Source of the DNA: an uncultured Pelagibacteraceae bacterium
GTDB lineage: Bacteria > Pseudomonadota > Alphaproteobacteria > Pelagibacterales > Pelagibacteraceae
Length of the DNA: 10,293 nucleotides
Direction of reading: 5' to 3'
Assembly: GCA_902565325.1 (NCBI GenBank)
Contig: CACFEM010000030.1
Location: forward strand, 1-10,293
The first letter of the stretch is position 1. Each line of letters starts with the position of its first letter. Under the pieces are notes generated by a model. The model was not told where the DNA came from and did not search any database. It worked only from the letters and a program-made list of their open reading frames with translations. Below, in pieces: positions 1 to 9,596 of this stretch. The translations under genes were made by a program, and so were the position numbers.

Positions 1-2
1 CA

Positions 3-368
3 ACACCTGAATTAACATGGGCACTAATTCTTGGTTTAGCTAGAAATTTTAAAGAAGAGTTTGACAATATGTATCAAGGGTATTGGCAAACTACAATTGG
101 AGTAGAATTGAAAGGAAAAATCTTAGGTTTAATTGGTCTAGGTAGAGTAGGTACAGAAGTTGCAAAAATTGGAAAAGCATTTGGAATGCAAGTAATGGCC
201 TGGAGTGAAAACTTAAGCTTAGATAAGTGCAAAGAATTAGATGTGCTCCCTTGTAGTAAAGATGACTTAATTACAAATTCTGATGTGCTCTCAATTCATG
301 TTCAAGGAGGTGAAAGATACAAAGACTGTATTACCATAAAAGAATTTGATAAAATGAAAAAAACATAA
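3..368 (+). pseudogene. D-isomer-specific 2-hydroxyacid dehydrogenase fragment (NAD-binding domain, both ends missing)
   Basis: The reading frame is open from base 3, so the visible 121 codons begin before the Met at 69; the true start lies left of the window. The visible part resembles the NAD-binding domain of the SerA/phosphoglycerate dehydrogenase-like family: the helix with TPELTWALILGLAR, the WQTTIGVELKGK lead-in, the Rossmann motif GLGRVG and a following GMQVMAWS strand. It ends abruptly at KMKKT and a TAA at 366-368. In this family that point is normally followed at once by an INTSRG-like strand carrying the catalytic Arg, then the catalytic Glu and His. All three are therefore absent and the product should be catalytically dead. 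No frame past the stop restores the missing part; the DNA there encodes the converging EamA gene instead. It is either a broken gene or half of a chimeric join. The substrate cannot be told. Confidence 0.8.
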
Positions 369-1191
369 ATTTTTCACTAAAAAAAATCATTGCCATAATT
401 GCGCTTAATATTGGCATTAAGTGTAAAAAAACACCAGAGCGATTAGCGCCAATCATGGATATTCCTTTTATCCATAAAAGAAAAGATGCCAAACCTGGAA
501 ACAAAACTACGTAGGATAAAATTAAAATAAAAGGTAGTTCTAAATTAATTCTAAAGCCAATTTGATATTCAATAAAATAAACTGGTATTAAAAATACTAA
601 ACCAAAAGTAATTACTACTTGAAGTAATGATATTTGAGATAACTCATATTGTTTTCCCTTTAATAAAGTTGAATATAATGCCCATGAAAACATTGCTATA
701 ACCATGGTTATGTCCCCTTTATTAAAATCTAAATTTTTTAATATCTCTATATTTGCTTTTGTTATAATCATGATCACACCTGCAAAAGAAAATACTACCC
801 CTATAATTTGAAAAATATTTGTCTTTTCAATTTTTAAAATTGAAGAAAACAACATGATCATCACAGGTATCGTTGAAATCATTAAAACTCCACTAATCAC
901 CTGAGTAAAATTTAATGAATAATAAACAATTGAATTAAATACCGTTATACTAGTAACTCCCAAAACAATAAAAAGTTTATAGTTTTTAATTATATAATTT
1001 CTTTTCTCTAATATTTCAGGAATTGTAAAAGGTGCTAAAATTAACCAAGCAAAAAGCCATCGATAAAAATTTAATGAAAAAGGAGGAACTTCATAAAAAC
1101 TTGCAAGTTTACCTACAACAAAATTTCCTGCCCAAAAAGTTACTGTTAAAAATAGATATAAATAAGCTAAAAAATTGTTATCTTTAGTCAC
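331..1191 (-). CDS. EamA/DMT-family membrane transporter, C-terminus truncated
   Basis: The product is a 286-residue integral membrane protein of the drug/metabolite transporter superfamily. The first EamA half starts with TFWAGNFVVGK (about residues 18-28) and continues through GVVFSFAGVIMIITKAN (131-147). The second half spans about 160-278 and carries SWALYSTLLKGK and the typical GVFLHLMPILSAIMAMIFFSEKF. After about residue 278 the sequence becomes SFYQILLW and stops, whereas family members normally add a tenth membrane helix of roughly 20 residues. That last stretch is the antisense of the broken dehydrogenase, so the native end has been lost; function is doubtful. The start is GTG directly after the TAA of the upstream dehydrogenase (TAAGTG), which implies translational coupling, and I see no Shine-Dalgarno. 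The substrate is unknown; many relatives export amino acids or metabolites, and the dadA neighbour fits such a role weakly. Confidence 0.85.
   Translation of the reverse strand: MTKDNNFLAYLYLFLTVTFWAGNFVVGKLASFYEVPPFSLNFYRWLFAWLILAPFTIPEILEKRNYIIKNYKLFIVLGVTSITVFNSIVYYSLNFTQVISGVLMISTIPVMIMLFSSILKIEKTNIFQIIGVVFSFAGVIMIITKANIEILKNLDFNKGDITMVIAMFSWALYSTLLKGKQYELSQISLLQVVITFGLVFLIPVYFIEYQIGFRINLELPFILILSYVVLFPGLASFLLWIKGISMIGANRSGVFLHLMPILSAIMAMIFFSEKFMFFSFYQILLW
357..366. other. Candidate rearrangement or chimera junction
   Basis: Plus-strand dehydrogenase homology runs up to about 363 and minus-strand EamA homology begins at about the same place, in EKFMFF. A run of seven A at 357-363 lies exactly where the two meet and could be the microhomology used for joining. 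Two convergent neighbours losing their 3' ends together is what one deletion would produce. An amplification or assembly chimera would look the same from sequence alone. Confidence 0.55.
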
Positions 1192-2433
1192 TTAACTAAA
1201 TCTAAGCGAACTATAAGGTTTTAAATCTAAATTTGTATTTTCGTTCGCTATCATCCCCGAAACAATCTTTCCAGAAATCGGACCTAAAGTCCATCCTAAA
1301 TGATGATGCCCAAAACAATAATAAATATTTTTGTAATTTTTTGATGGCCCCATAACAGGTAAAAAATCTGGTAAAGTGGGTCTAAATCCTAACCATTCAT
1401 CCTCATGCTCAGGTAAATCACCAAGCATATATTTTGCATTATTTATCAAATTTTTAACTCTTGATTTAGATAATGGATTATCTAATCCACCAAATTCTAC
1501 AGTTCCAACAACTCTTAAACCTTGTTCCATCGGTGTAATTCCAAACCCACGGTTGGAAAATATTACAGGTCTGCTTAATAAATGGTCACAATTTTTAAAA
1601 TGAACATGATATCCACGCTCTGTATCTAAAGGTATTTTTTCACCAAGATTATCTGTTAATTTTTTTGAAAAAGCACCACACGCTATTACTGCTTTATCAA
1701 AAACATAACTTTGAGTTTCAGTTTTAAAAACTGGTTTTTCTTCATCAAAACTAATATCTTTAATATTTACTTTATTAAATTTTCCACCCTTTTTTAAAAA
1801 TAAATCAAATAGTTTTAAAAGAATTCTTTTCGGATTTCTTGCATGTCTTGCATAAGGATAATAAACGCCAGCATGGTAAAATGGTTTAATATGTGGTTCA
1901 AGATCGTGTATTTCAGCTTTGGTAACTAATTGTTGTTCAACTCCTAATTCATCTCTAACTTTAATTTCTAATTCTCTACTTTTTAAATCTTTATCGTTCC
2001 ATATATAAAGAATTCCTTTGTTTTCAACCAAACCTTCCAAGTCTACCTCCTCAAATAATTCATCATATGCAGGTAAAGCTAGATCTAAAATTTGATGCAT
2101 ATTTTTAGCAGTATGCATCATCTTAGTTTTAGTTGTATTCATTATAAATTTTATAAACCAAGGAATCATTTTGGGAACATAATTCCATTTTAAAGCAAGT
2201 GGACCTGAAGAACTGAGTAACATAGCTGGGACATCTGCTAGAACATCAGTTCTGTTTAAAGAAAGAGATGCGTATGGTGAAAAGTGACCTGCATTACCAT
2301 AAGAGGCGGCTTGACTACCTGGGTTATCTCTATCAAAGATAGTTACATCGAAACCTTTTTTTTGAAGAAACAAAGCATTAGACACACCTTGAATTCCTGC
2401 TCCAACTATTCCTACCGCAGTATTTTTATTCAT
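1192..2433 (-). CDS. dadA: FAD-dependent D-amino-acid dehydrogenase (DadA/DAO family)
   Basis: This is probably a flavoprotein that oxidatively deaminates D-amino acids to 2-oxo acids, passing electrons to the respiratory chain. It has the N-terminal dinucleotide-binding fold VGIVGAGIQG (residues 7-16) with the ribose-binding acid in TIFDRD (near 34), an ACGAFS segment (about 251-256), and the family's C-terminal FAD closure: WLGFRPTLPDFLPVMG (347-362) and GHHHLGWTLGP (375-385). The length, 413 residues, is normal for DadA. I chose the ATG at 2431-2433; the frame also has an in-frame TTG at 2446-2448, but that only adds MYNKL before a standard start of this family. It lies 43 bases downstream of rodA and directly abuts the transporter gene. 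The related DAO-family enzymes for sarcosine, hydroxyproline or glycine are alternatives, so the exact substrate is unproven. Confidence 0.85.
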   Translation of the reverse strand: MNKNTAVGIVGAGIQGVSNALFLQKKGFDVTIFDRDNPGSQAASYGNAGHFSPYASLSLNRTDVLADVPAMLLSSSGPLALKWNYVPKMIPWFIKFIMNTTKTKMMHTAKNMHQILDLALPAYDELFEEVDLEGLVENKGILYIWNDKDLKSRELEIKVRDELGVEQQLVTKAEIHDLEPHIKPFYHAGVYYPYARHARNPKRILLKLFDLFLKKGGKFNKVNIKDISFDEEKPVFKTETQSYVFDKAVIACGAFSKKLTDNLGEKIPLDTERGYHVHFKNCDHLLSRPVIFSNRGFGITPMEQGLRVVGTVEFGGLDNPLSKSRVKNLINNAKYMLGDLPEHEDEWLGFRPTLPDFLPVMGPSKNYKNIYYCFGHHHLGWTLGPISGKIVSGMIANENTNLDLKPYSSLRFS

Positions 2434-2476
2434 AAGTTTGTTATACAATTAAAAATTAAATTAAGAGAGTGACAAA

Positions 2477-3601
2477 TTATGCAATCATTTGTTTATGATT
2501 AATTTTTGCACTCAATACTATACCAAATCCAATCATAGTGGCTAACATTGAAGAACCTCCATACGACATGATTGGCAATGGAGAACCAACTATAGGTAGC
2601 AGACCCAAAACCATAGATAAATTTACTACAATATAAATAAAAATTGCAAAAGCATAACCAAAACAAAAAAGTCTAGCAAAATTGCTTCTCGAAATTGCAC
2701 CTATTCTTACAATTCTAAAAATTATTATTGAGTATAATATCAAAAGACCAACTGAGCCTATAAAACCAAACTCTTCTGAAAATAAAGTGAATATAAAATC
2801 TGTATGTTTTTCAGGTAAAAAATCTAAGTAGCTCTGAGTTCCTTTTAAAAAACCTTTTCCGTTAAGGCCTCCTGAGCCAATAGCTATTTTTGACTGTATA
2901 ATTTGATATCCAGCACCCAAAGGATCTCTATCTGGATCTAAAAAAGTTAATATTCTTAATTTTTGATATGGTTTAAGAAATGAGATTATAAATGGAAGCG
3001 AAATTAAGAAAGTAATAAATGAGTATATAAAATATTTGATTTTCATACCTCCTAACCACAATATAATTAATCCACTCAAAGCAATTAATATAGATGTACC
3101 AAGATCAGGTTGAGAAATTACAAAAATTATTGGAATTATTATAATCGATAAAACAATAGTTATACTAGTAAATGAATTAACATTTTCTATTTTTATTCTA
3201 TGAAAGTATTTTGCAAGACACATTATGATTGCTATTTTCATAAGTTCCGAAGGTTGCAGAACAAATAAATAGAGATCCATCCATCTTTGTGAACCAGAGG
3301 ACTTTATTCCAAAAAATGAAACATAAATTAATAAAAGTATTATTATAAAGTAGATTATATAAGAAAAGTTATGCCAAAATTTTATGTTAAAGAAAGCCAC
3401 AAAAATCATTAAAGGGAAAAAAACTGCAAGTTTTACAAAATGATTTTTTGTATGAAAAAGTACTTCACCACCATCTGTAGAATACATAACAAAAATACTT
3501 AATACAGAAAGAAGGATGACAGAAATCAACAGTATATAATCTAAGTTTTTTATTTTTTGAAATAATGTAATCTCATTACTCAATCTATCGTGCTGAAACA
3601 T
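2477..3601 (-). CDS. rodA: Rod-shape SEDS peptidoglycan glycosyltransferase RodA
   Basis: RodA polymerises lipid II into glycan strands during cell elongation, paired with PBP2. The 374-residue protein has about ten hydrophobic segments starting at DYILLISVILLSVLSIFVMY (21-40). Family motifs are present: SQRWMDL (104-110) and LQPSELMKIAI (115-125), QPDLGTS (164-170), the long outer loop with LDPDRDPLGAGYQIIQSKIAIGSGG in 221-245, LPEKHTDFIF (262-271) and the C-terminal LPIMSYGGSSML (342-353). Asp268 in HTDFIF is probably the counterpart of the essential loop aspartate of characterised RodA proteins. FtsW, the division paralogue, is the alternative, but the mre-mrdA context and the LGAGYQIIQSKIAIGSGG loop favour RodA. 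The ATG follows the mrdA stop with no gap (TAAATG), which indicates coupled translation with its partner. Confidence 0.96.
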   Translation of the reverse strand: MFQHDRLSNEITLFQKIKNLDYILLISVILLSVLSIFVMYSTDGGEVLFHTKNHFVKLAVFFPLMIFVAFFNIKFWHNFSYIIYFIIILLLIYVSFFGIKSSGSQRWMDLYLFVLQPSELMKIAIIMCLAKYFHRIKIENVNSFTSITIVLSIIIIPIIFVISQPDLGTSILIALSGLIILWLGGMKIKYFIYSFITFLISLPFIISFLKPYQKLRILTFLDPDRDPLGAGYQIIQSKIAIGSGGLNGKGFLKGTQSYLDFLPEKHTDFIFTLFSEEFGFIGSVGLLILYSIIIFRIVRIGAISRSNFARLFCFGYAFAIFIYIVVNLSMVLGLLPIVGSPLPIMSYGGSSMLATMIGFGIVLSAKINHKQMIA

Positions 3602-5524
3602 TTAAACGGTAATCCTCTCAAAATTTGATTGTTTATTTCTTAAATCGTGTCTGTCGATGATTAATTTAAATAATTCTTTTGCGATTGGTGCTGCCGCCTT
3701 ACTTCCTGAGCCACCATGCTCAACAATTATACTAAGCGCATATCTTGGGTTAACATATGGGCCATAAGCGACATACAAAGCGTGATCTCTATCTTTGTAT
3801 GGTATTTGCTCTAATTCTAAATCTAATTCCCTCTCTCTTTTACTAATTCTCTTAACCTGGGCTGTTCCAGTTTTTCCTGCAAATTGATATTTAGGGTCAT
3901 CAATTCTTGATTTATAAGAAGTTCCAAATCTTTCATTGGTCGAAGCAAACATTGCTTCTTGAATAATCTTAATATTTCTTTGGTTTTTAAATAACTTTTT
4001 GTCTAACAATTCCTCAGAGTCGGTATCAAATAATAACCCGCTTTCCATTGATTGTTTTGCATCTTCGTAAGAAATTGGATTACTATCGACAATTATTTTT
4101 GGTTTTACAGCAAAGCCTCCATTTGCAATTTGTGCAGTCATCATACAAAGTTGTAGAGGAGTTGATTGTATATAGCCTTGTCCAATACCTGTTATTAAGG
4201 TCTCTCCTAATACCCAGCCTTTACCAAGATTATTTTTTTTCCATTTTGTATTTGGAAATAATCCTTTTTTTTCATTATCAAAATAATCACCGAGAACTTT
4301 TTTACCTAAGCCAAACTTTTCAGCTGTAATGTTTAATCTATCAACACCTAATAACCTGGCAACCTCATAAAAATATGTATCACAAGATTGTTTCATTGCA
4401 TTTTTCAAACTAACCCAGCCATGTCCCTTTTCCTTCCAACAGTGAAATGTTTGACCATATAACTCCATTTTTCCTGTGCATTTAACTTTAAACTTTGTAT
4501 CTATTACTTTGTTTTCTAGAGCTGAAAGCGCAACGATAGGTTTTATTGTTGAACCTGGTGAGTATAGACCCGAAAGAGTTTTGTTTATTAGTGGTTTTAG
4601 TGGATTGTTTCTAATTAATTGCCACTCATCTTGACTTATTCCAAATAAAAATAAATTTGGATTATAAGATGGAGACGAATACATTGCTATTATATCTCCA
4701 GTATAGATATCCATTACACTTATAGATCCTGCTTTTTCATTTAACAATTTCCCACAAGCTTTTTGTATTTCAGTGTCTACAGTTAAACGTATTTTTGATC
4801 CTTGCTCACCTTTTTGATGCTCGAGTTGATTAATTCTTTTACCATAAGCATTTACTTCATATCTTTGAATAGCATTTGTACCAATTAAATGATTTTCAAG
4901 CCTTTTCTCTAAGCCCAGTTTTCCAATTTTCATTCCTGGTACAAATCTTTCTTGGATAATTTCATTTTCCAAAATTTCTTTTTCATTTGGTTGACTCACA
5001 TATCCAAGAACATGTGTGTATACATCATTAAATGGATAGTTTCTGGAGATTGTCATTACTGGTTTAACACCAACAAGATCGTATAAATAATTATTAATTT
5101 TTACAAATTGACTCCAGCTTAAATTTTCAGAAACAATAATACTATCCCACGGTTTTAGCTCTACTTTTAATTTATTTATTTTTGCAATTCTTTTTTCACT
5201 TAGATTTAAAAGATTTTTCAATCTAACTAGTAAATAATTAAAATTCTCAACTTGCTCTGGAATTATATGCAATTGATAAACTTTTAAATTTCCTGCAATT
5301 ACATTTCCAAAATAATCAACAATATTTCCCCTTGTAGGTGGGAGTTTCCATTCTCTAATTCTATTCTTGTCTGAAAGAGTAAGATATTTTTTATTTTCGT
5401 TTATTTGAAGAGAAAACAAACGAGCAACGATACCAACAAAAACTACTATTTTTGCTGCTCCAATTATGAACATCCTTCTATTAATTACATCTGTTTTTCT
5501 TATTCCTGAATTAGATTTAATCAT
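3602..5524 (-). CDS. mrdA: Penicillin-binding protein 2, peptidoglycan D,D-transpeptidase
   Basis: PBP2 cross-links new side-wall peptidoglycan and is the beta-lactam target in the elongasome. At 640 residues it has the usual class B size. A single N-terminal membrane anchor covers about 18-40 (FIIGAAKIVVFVGIVARLF). It is followed by the pedestal domain with LPPTRGNIVDYFGNVIA (61-77) and the RNYPFNDVYTHVLGYV segment (161-176). The transpeptidase domain has all three active-site motifs: STIK with nucleophile Ser325 and Lys328, SCD at 380-382 (the S-x-D form usual for PBP2) and KTGT at 551-554. The conserved GIGQGYIQSTPLQL lies at 446-459. The start codon overlaps the end of mreD by 8 bases and the stop abuts rodA, so it sits in the coupled shape operon. 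FtsI is excluded by the context and the PBP2-type motifs. Confidence 0.97.
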   Translation of the reverse strand: MIKSNSGIRKTDVINRRMFIIGAAKIVVFVGIVARLFSLQINENKKYLTLSDKNRIREWKLPPTRGNIVDYFGNVIAGNLKVYQLHIIPEQVENFNYLLVRLKNLLNLSEKRIAKINKLKVELKPWDSIIVSENLSWSQFVKINNYLYDLVGVKPVMTISRNYPFNDVYTHVLGYVSQPNEKEILENEIIQERFVPGMKIGKLGLEKRLENHLIGTNAIQRYEVNAYGKRINQLEHQKGEQGSKIRLTVDTEIQKACGKLLNEKAGSISVMDIYTGDIIAMYSSPSYNPNLFLFGISQDEWQLIRNNPLKPLINKTLSGLYSPGSTIKPIVALSALENKVIDTKFKVKCTGKMELYGQTFHCWKEKGHGWVSLKNAMKQSCDTYFYEVARLLGVDRLNITAEKFGLGKKVLGDYFDNEKKGLFPNTKWKKNNLGKGWVLGETLITGIGQGYIQSTPLQLCMMTAQIANGGFAVKPKIIVDSNPISYEDAKQSMESGLLFDTDSEELLDKKLFKNQRNIKIIQEAMFASTNERFGTSYKSRIDDPKYQFAGKTGTAQVKRISKRERELDLELEQIPYKDRDHALYVAYGPYVNPRYALSIIVEHGGSGSKAAAPIAKELFKLIIDRHDLRNKQSNFERITV

Positions 5525-6035
5525 TTGTTTGATATGAAATTCTTTCGTTTAAAAAATTAAAAAATAAAAAAAATATTGGATAAAATAAAAAAGTAAAACC
5601 AGAGTTAATCAAATAATTTGTGTAATCAACTTTAATTAAAAAGACTAAATCCAAAATAATTACTTGAATTGAATTTATTAATAAAATTGTGAATAATAAT
5701 GAAATCCAGTCTTTCATAAAGTTTGGGGTTAAAGTAATATTTCTTATGTAAGCTGTTACTGAGCAAAGAATTAGGTAACAAAAACTACTAATTCCTATTG
5801 GTATACCTATTACAACATCATTAATTATTCCTGCAAAGAAAATTGCTAGATAACCTAATTGATCAGGATTTCTTAAAGTCCAAAAGAAAATTAATAGATG
5901 AACAAAATTAAAAGAAAAATAATCAAGTTTTAAGTAATTAAAATCAAATTCGTTAAATACAGAAAAAAATAACATTATAAATGGCACGTAGGATAAGAAT
6001 ATTTTTAAAAAAGGACTTTTATTAAGTGATGACAT
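5517..6035 (-). CDS. mreD: Rod-shape-determining membrane protein MreD
   Basis: This is a 172-residue, very hydrophobic protein with five or six membrane segments, roughly at 10-30, 40-54, 60-76, 78-98, 108-134 and 142-163. MreD is an inner-membrane subunit that works with MreC to connect MreB filaments to the PBP2/RodA synthase. Sequence conservation in this family is low. The best family mark visible is GIINDVVIGIPIGISSF (69-85), matching the conserved G-x-x-x-D-x-x-x-G-x-P-x-G pattern. Size, topology and position between mreC and mrdA make the call secure. Its ATG shares one base with the mreC stop (TAATG), and a good ribosome-binding site lies in the last mreC codons. The gene is among the most AT-rich of the window, in line with its Phe/Ile/Leu/Asn-rich composition. 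Confidence 0.92.
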   Translation of the reverse strand: MSSLNKSPFLKIFLSYVPFIMLFFSVFNEFDFNYLKLDYFSFNFVHLLIFFWTLRNPDQLGYLAIFFAGIINDVVIGIPIGISSFCYLILCSVTAYIRNITLTPNFMKDWISLLFTILLINSIQVIILDLVFLIKVDYTNYLINSGFTFLFYPIFFLFFNFLNERISYQTND

Positions 6036-6883
6036 TATTCTTCTCCACCTATTTTATAAGAAACTATTTTTACATAATTGAGTTGTGTAAAATCAGAAAA
6101 AAAATTAATTTTTCCTTCTAATATGTTATTGATTTTTCCAATTGGTATACCAGGTTTGAATAAGCCACCAAGACCTGAGGTGTAAGCAAAAATTTCTTTA
6201 TTTTTAAAATCTTCTCTAAATTCTTCTTGAGTATGTTCGATTTTTCCAAATTCACTTCCTGTACCAGAAATTACAGCTTGTATGTCATCTGGCTCTAGAA
6301 CAGATGGTATTTTACTATTAAGGTCAGACAATAGTAATGCCCTTGAATTAGTATAATTTACTTCAATTATCTGGCCAACTAAGTAAACATCATCAATAAC
6401 TGCCATTCCAATTTTTACTTTATCTTTTGTGCCTTTATTTAATACTACTGATTTTAAATATGGGCTGTCTTTATCAATTAAAACTCTGGCAAAAATTTCT
6501 TGTGAATTTATACTTTCATCAAGTAACTCTCTAAGCTTTTTATTTTCTGCAGTTAAAAACTCATTTTGTAATTTAAGTTGATCAGATTTTTCTATTTTAA
6601 TTAAATCTTTCTGATGACTTTCATATAAGGCCATATGTGATTTAAATTTTGAAGATATTTCTTTTAATTTATTTTCTGGGATTGATGCAATATGAGATGA
6701 TCTATAAATTACTTCATTAATTCCTAATTTAACAAATTGAATTGCTTTAAAATTAAAATTACTTAGAACAATTACAAAAGTTGATAAAACAATTAAAGTT
6801 AGTAATGAAAATTTTTGTTTATCTTTTTTTTTTAGAAAAGCTGACCTAATGGCAATTACAAAATCATCTCTGCCGGTAGCCAT
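6035..6883 (-). CDS. mreC: Rod-shape-determining protein MreC
   Basis: MreC is a bitopic periplasmic scaffold that activates PBP2 and RodA. The 282-residue protein has a basic cytoplasmic N-terminus (LKKKDKQK, 17-24), one membrane helix at about 25-42, a probable coiled coil with many Lys/Glu and Leu heptads at about 70-125, and the two-barrel MreC core at about 130-275. Recognisable core segments are GMAVIDDVYLVGQIIEV (159-175), SRALLLSDLNSKIPSVL (180-196), AVISGTG (203-209) and SGLGGLFKPGIPIGKI (236-251). Length is typical for the short alphaproteobacterial forms and there is no long C-terminal extension. It starts 5 bases after mreB and overlaps mreD by one base. A run of ten A in its coding strand at 6824-6833 encodes the Lys stretch. 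Confidence 0.95.
   Translation of the reverse strand: MATGRDDFVIAIRSAFLKKKDKQKFSLLTLIVLSTFVIVLSNFNFKAIQFVKLGINEVIYRSSHIASIPENKLKEISSKFKSHMALYESHQKDLIKIEKSDQLKLQNEFLTAENKKLRELLDESINSQEIFARVLIDKDSPYLKSVVLNKGTKDKVKIGMAVIDDVYLVGQIIEVNYTNSRALLLSDLNSKIPSVLEPDDIQAVISGTGSEFGKIEHTQEEFREDFKNKEIFAYTSGLGGLFKPGIPIGKINNILEGKINFFSDFTQLNYVKIVSYKIGGEE
6043..6046 (-). promoter_or_regulatory. Ribosome-binding site of mreD inside the end of mreC
   Basis: The minus strand has GGAG, within a purine-rich AGGTGGAGAAG stretch, 7 bases before the mreD ATG. It lies in the Gly-Gly-Glu-Glu codons ending MreC. It is one of the few clear Shine-Dalgarno sequences in the window; leuA, dadA and eamA show none. Confidence 0.55.
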
Positions 6884-6888
6884 TTTTC

Positions 6889-9494
<2,606 letters not shown>

Positions 9495-9516
9495 AACTAA
9501 AATTTTTAGAAAATCT

Positions 9517-9544
9517 ATAATACAATCTATGAGAGAGATTGCAA
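9517..9544 (-). promoter_or_regulatory. Candidate sigma-70-type promoter of leuA and the shape operon
   Basis: On the minus strand, TTGCAA (9539-9544, four of six to the -35 consensus) is followed by a 16-base spacer and TATTAT (9517-9522, five of six to the -10 consensus). Transcription would begin near 9510, giving a leader of only about 15 bases before the leuA ATG. Such AT-rich DNA produces chance matches, but the spacing and position upstream of the first gene of the chain are right. Confidence 0.5.
9523..9541. repeat. Small inverted repeat within the leuA promoter
   Basis: CAATCT (9523-9528) and AGATTG (9536-9541) form a perfect 6-base dyad with a 7-base centre. It fills the spacer and touches the -35 hexamer. 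AATCTAT also occurs twice in direct orientation (9512-9518 and 9524-9530) at a 12-base step. A regulator binding here would block the promoter, but the repeats are short enough to be chance. Confidence 0.35.
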
Positions 9545-9596
9545 AATAATTAGTTAAATAATCACTTTTAATAGACCAATTTAGGCTTATGAAAAA

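Noticed and set aside
366..400. Simple frameshift as the cause of the dehydrogenase truncation
   Set aside because: None of the plus-strand frames after 366 resumes the expected INTSRG-like segment, while the minus strand is clearly EamA coding.
1376..1603. Plus-strand open frame of 75 codons inside dadA
   Set aside because: It is antisense to a well-supported gene, has no recognisable domain and arises from the codon pattern of the opposite strand.
2284..2472. Plus-strand open frame of 62 codons across the dadA start and the gap to rodA
   Set aside because: Mostly antisense to the conserved FAD-binding region of dadA, with no visible homology.
2434..2476. Possible separate promoter for dadA in the gap after rodA
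   Set aside because: A TATAAC lies near the start, but the nearest TTGTCA is about 24 bases upstream of it, which is too far; in such AT-rich DNA this is weak evidence.
4048..4329. Plus-strand open frame of 93 codons inside mrdA
   Set aside because: It lies fully antisense to the conserved transpeptidase domain of PBP2 and has no recognisable features.
9495..9596. Terminator between the ABC transporter gene and leuA
   Set aside because: I found only weak, mismatched stems and no GC-rich hairpin followed by a T run on the minus strand.
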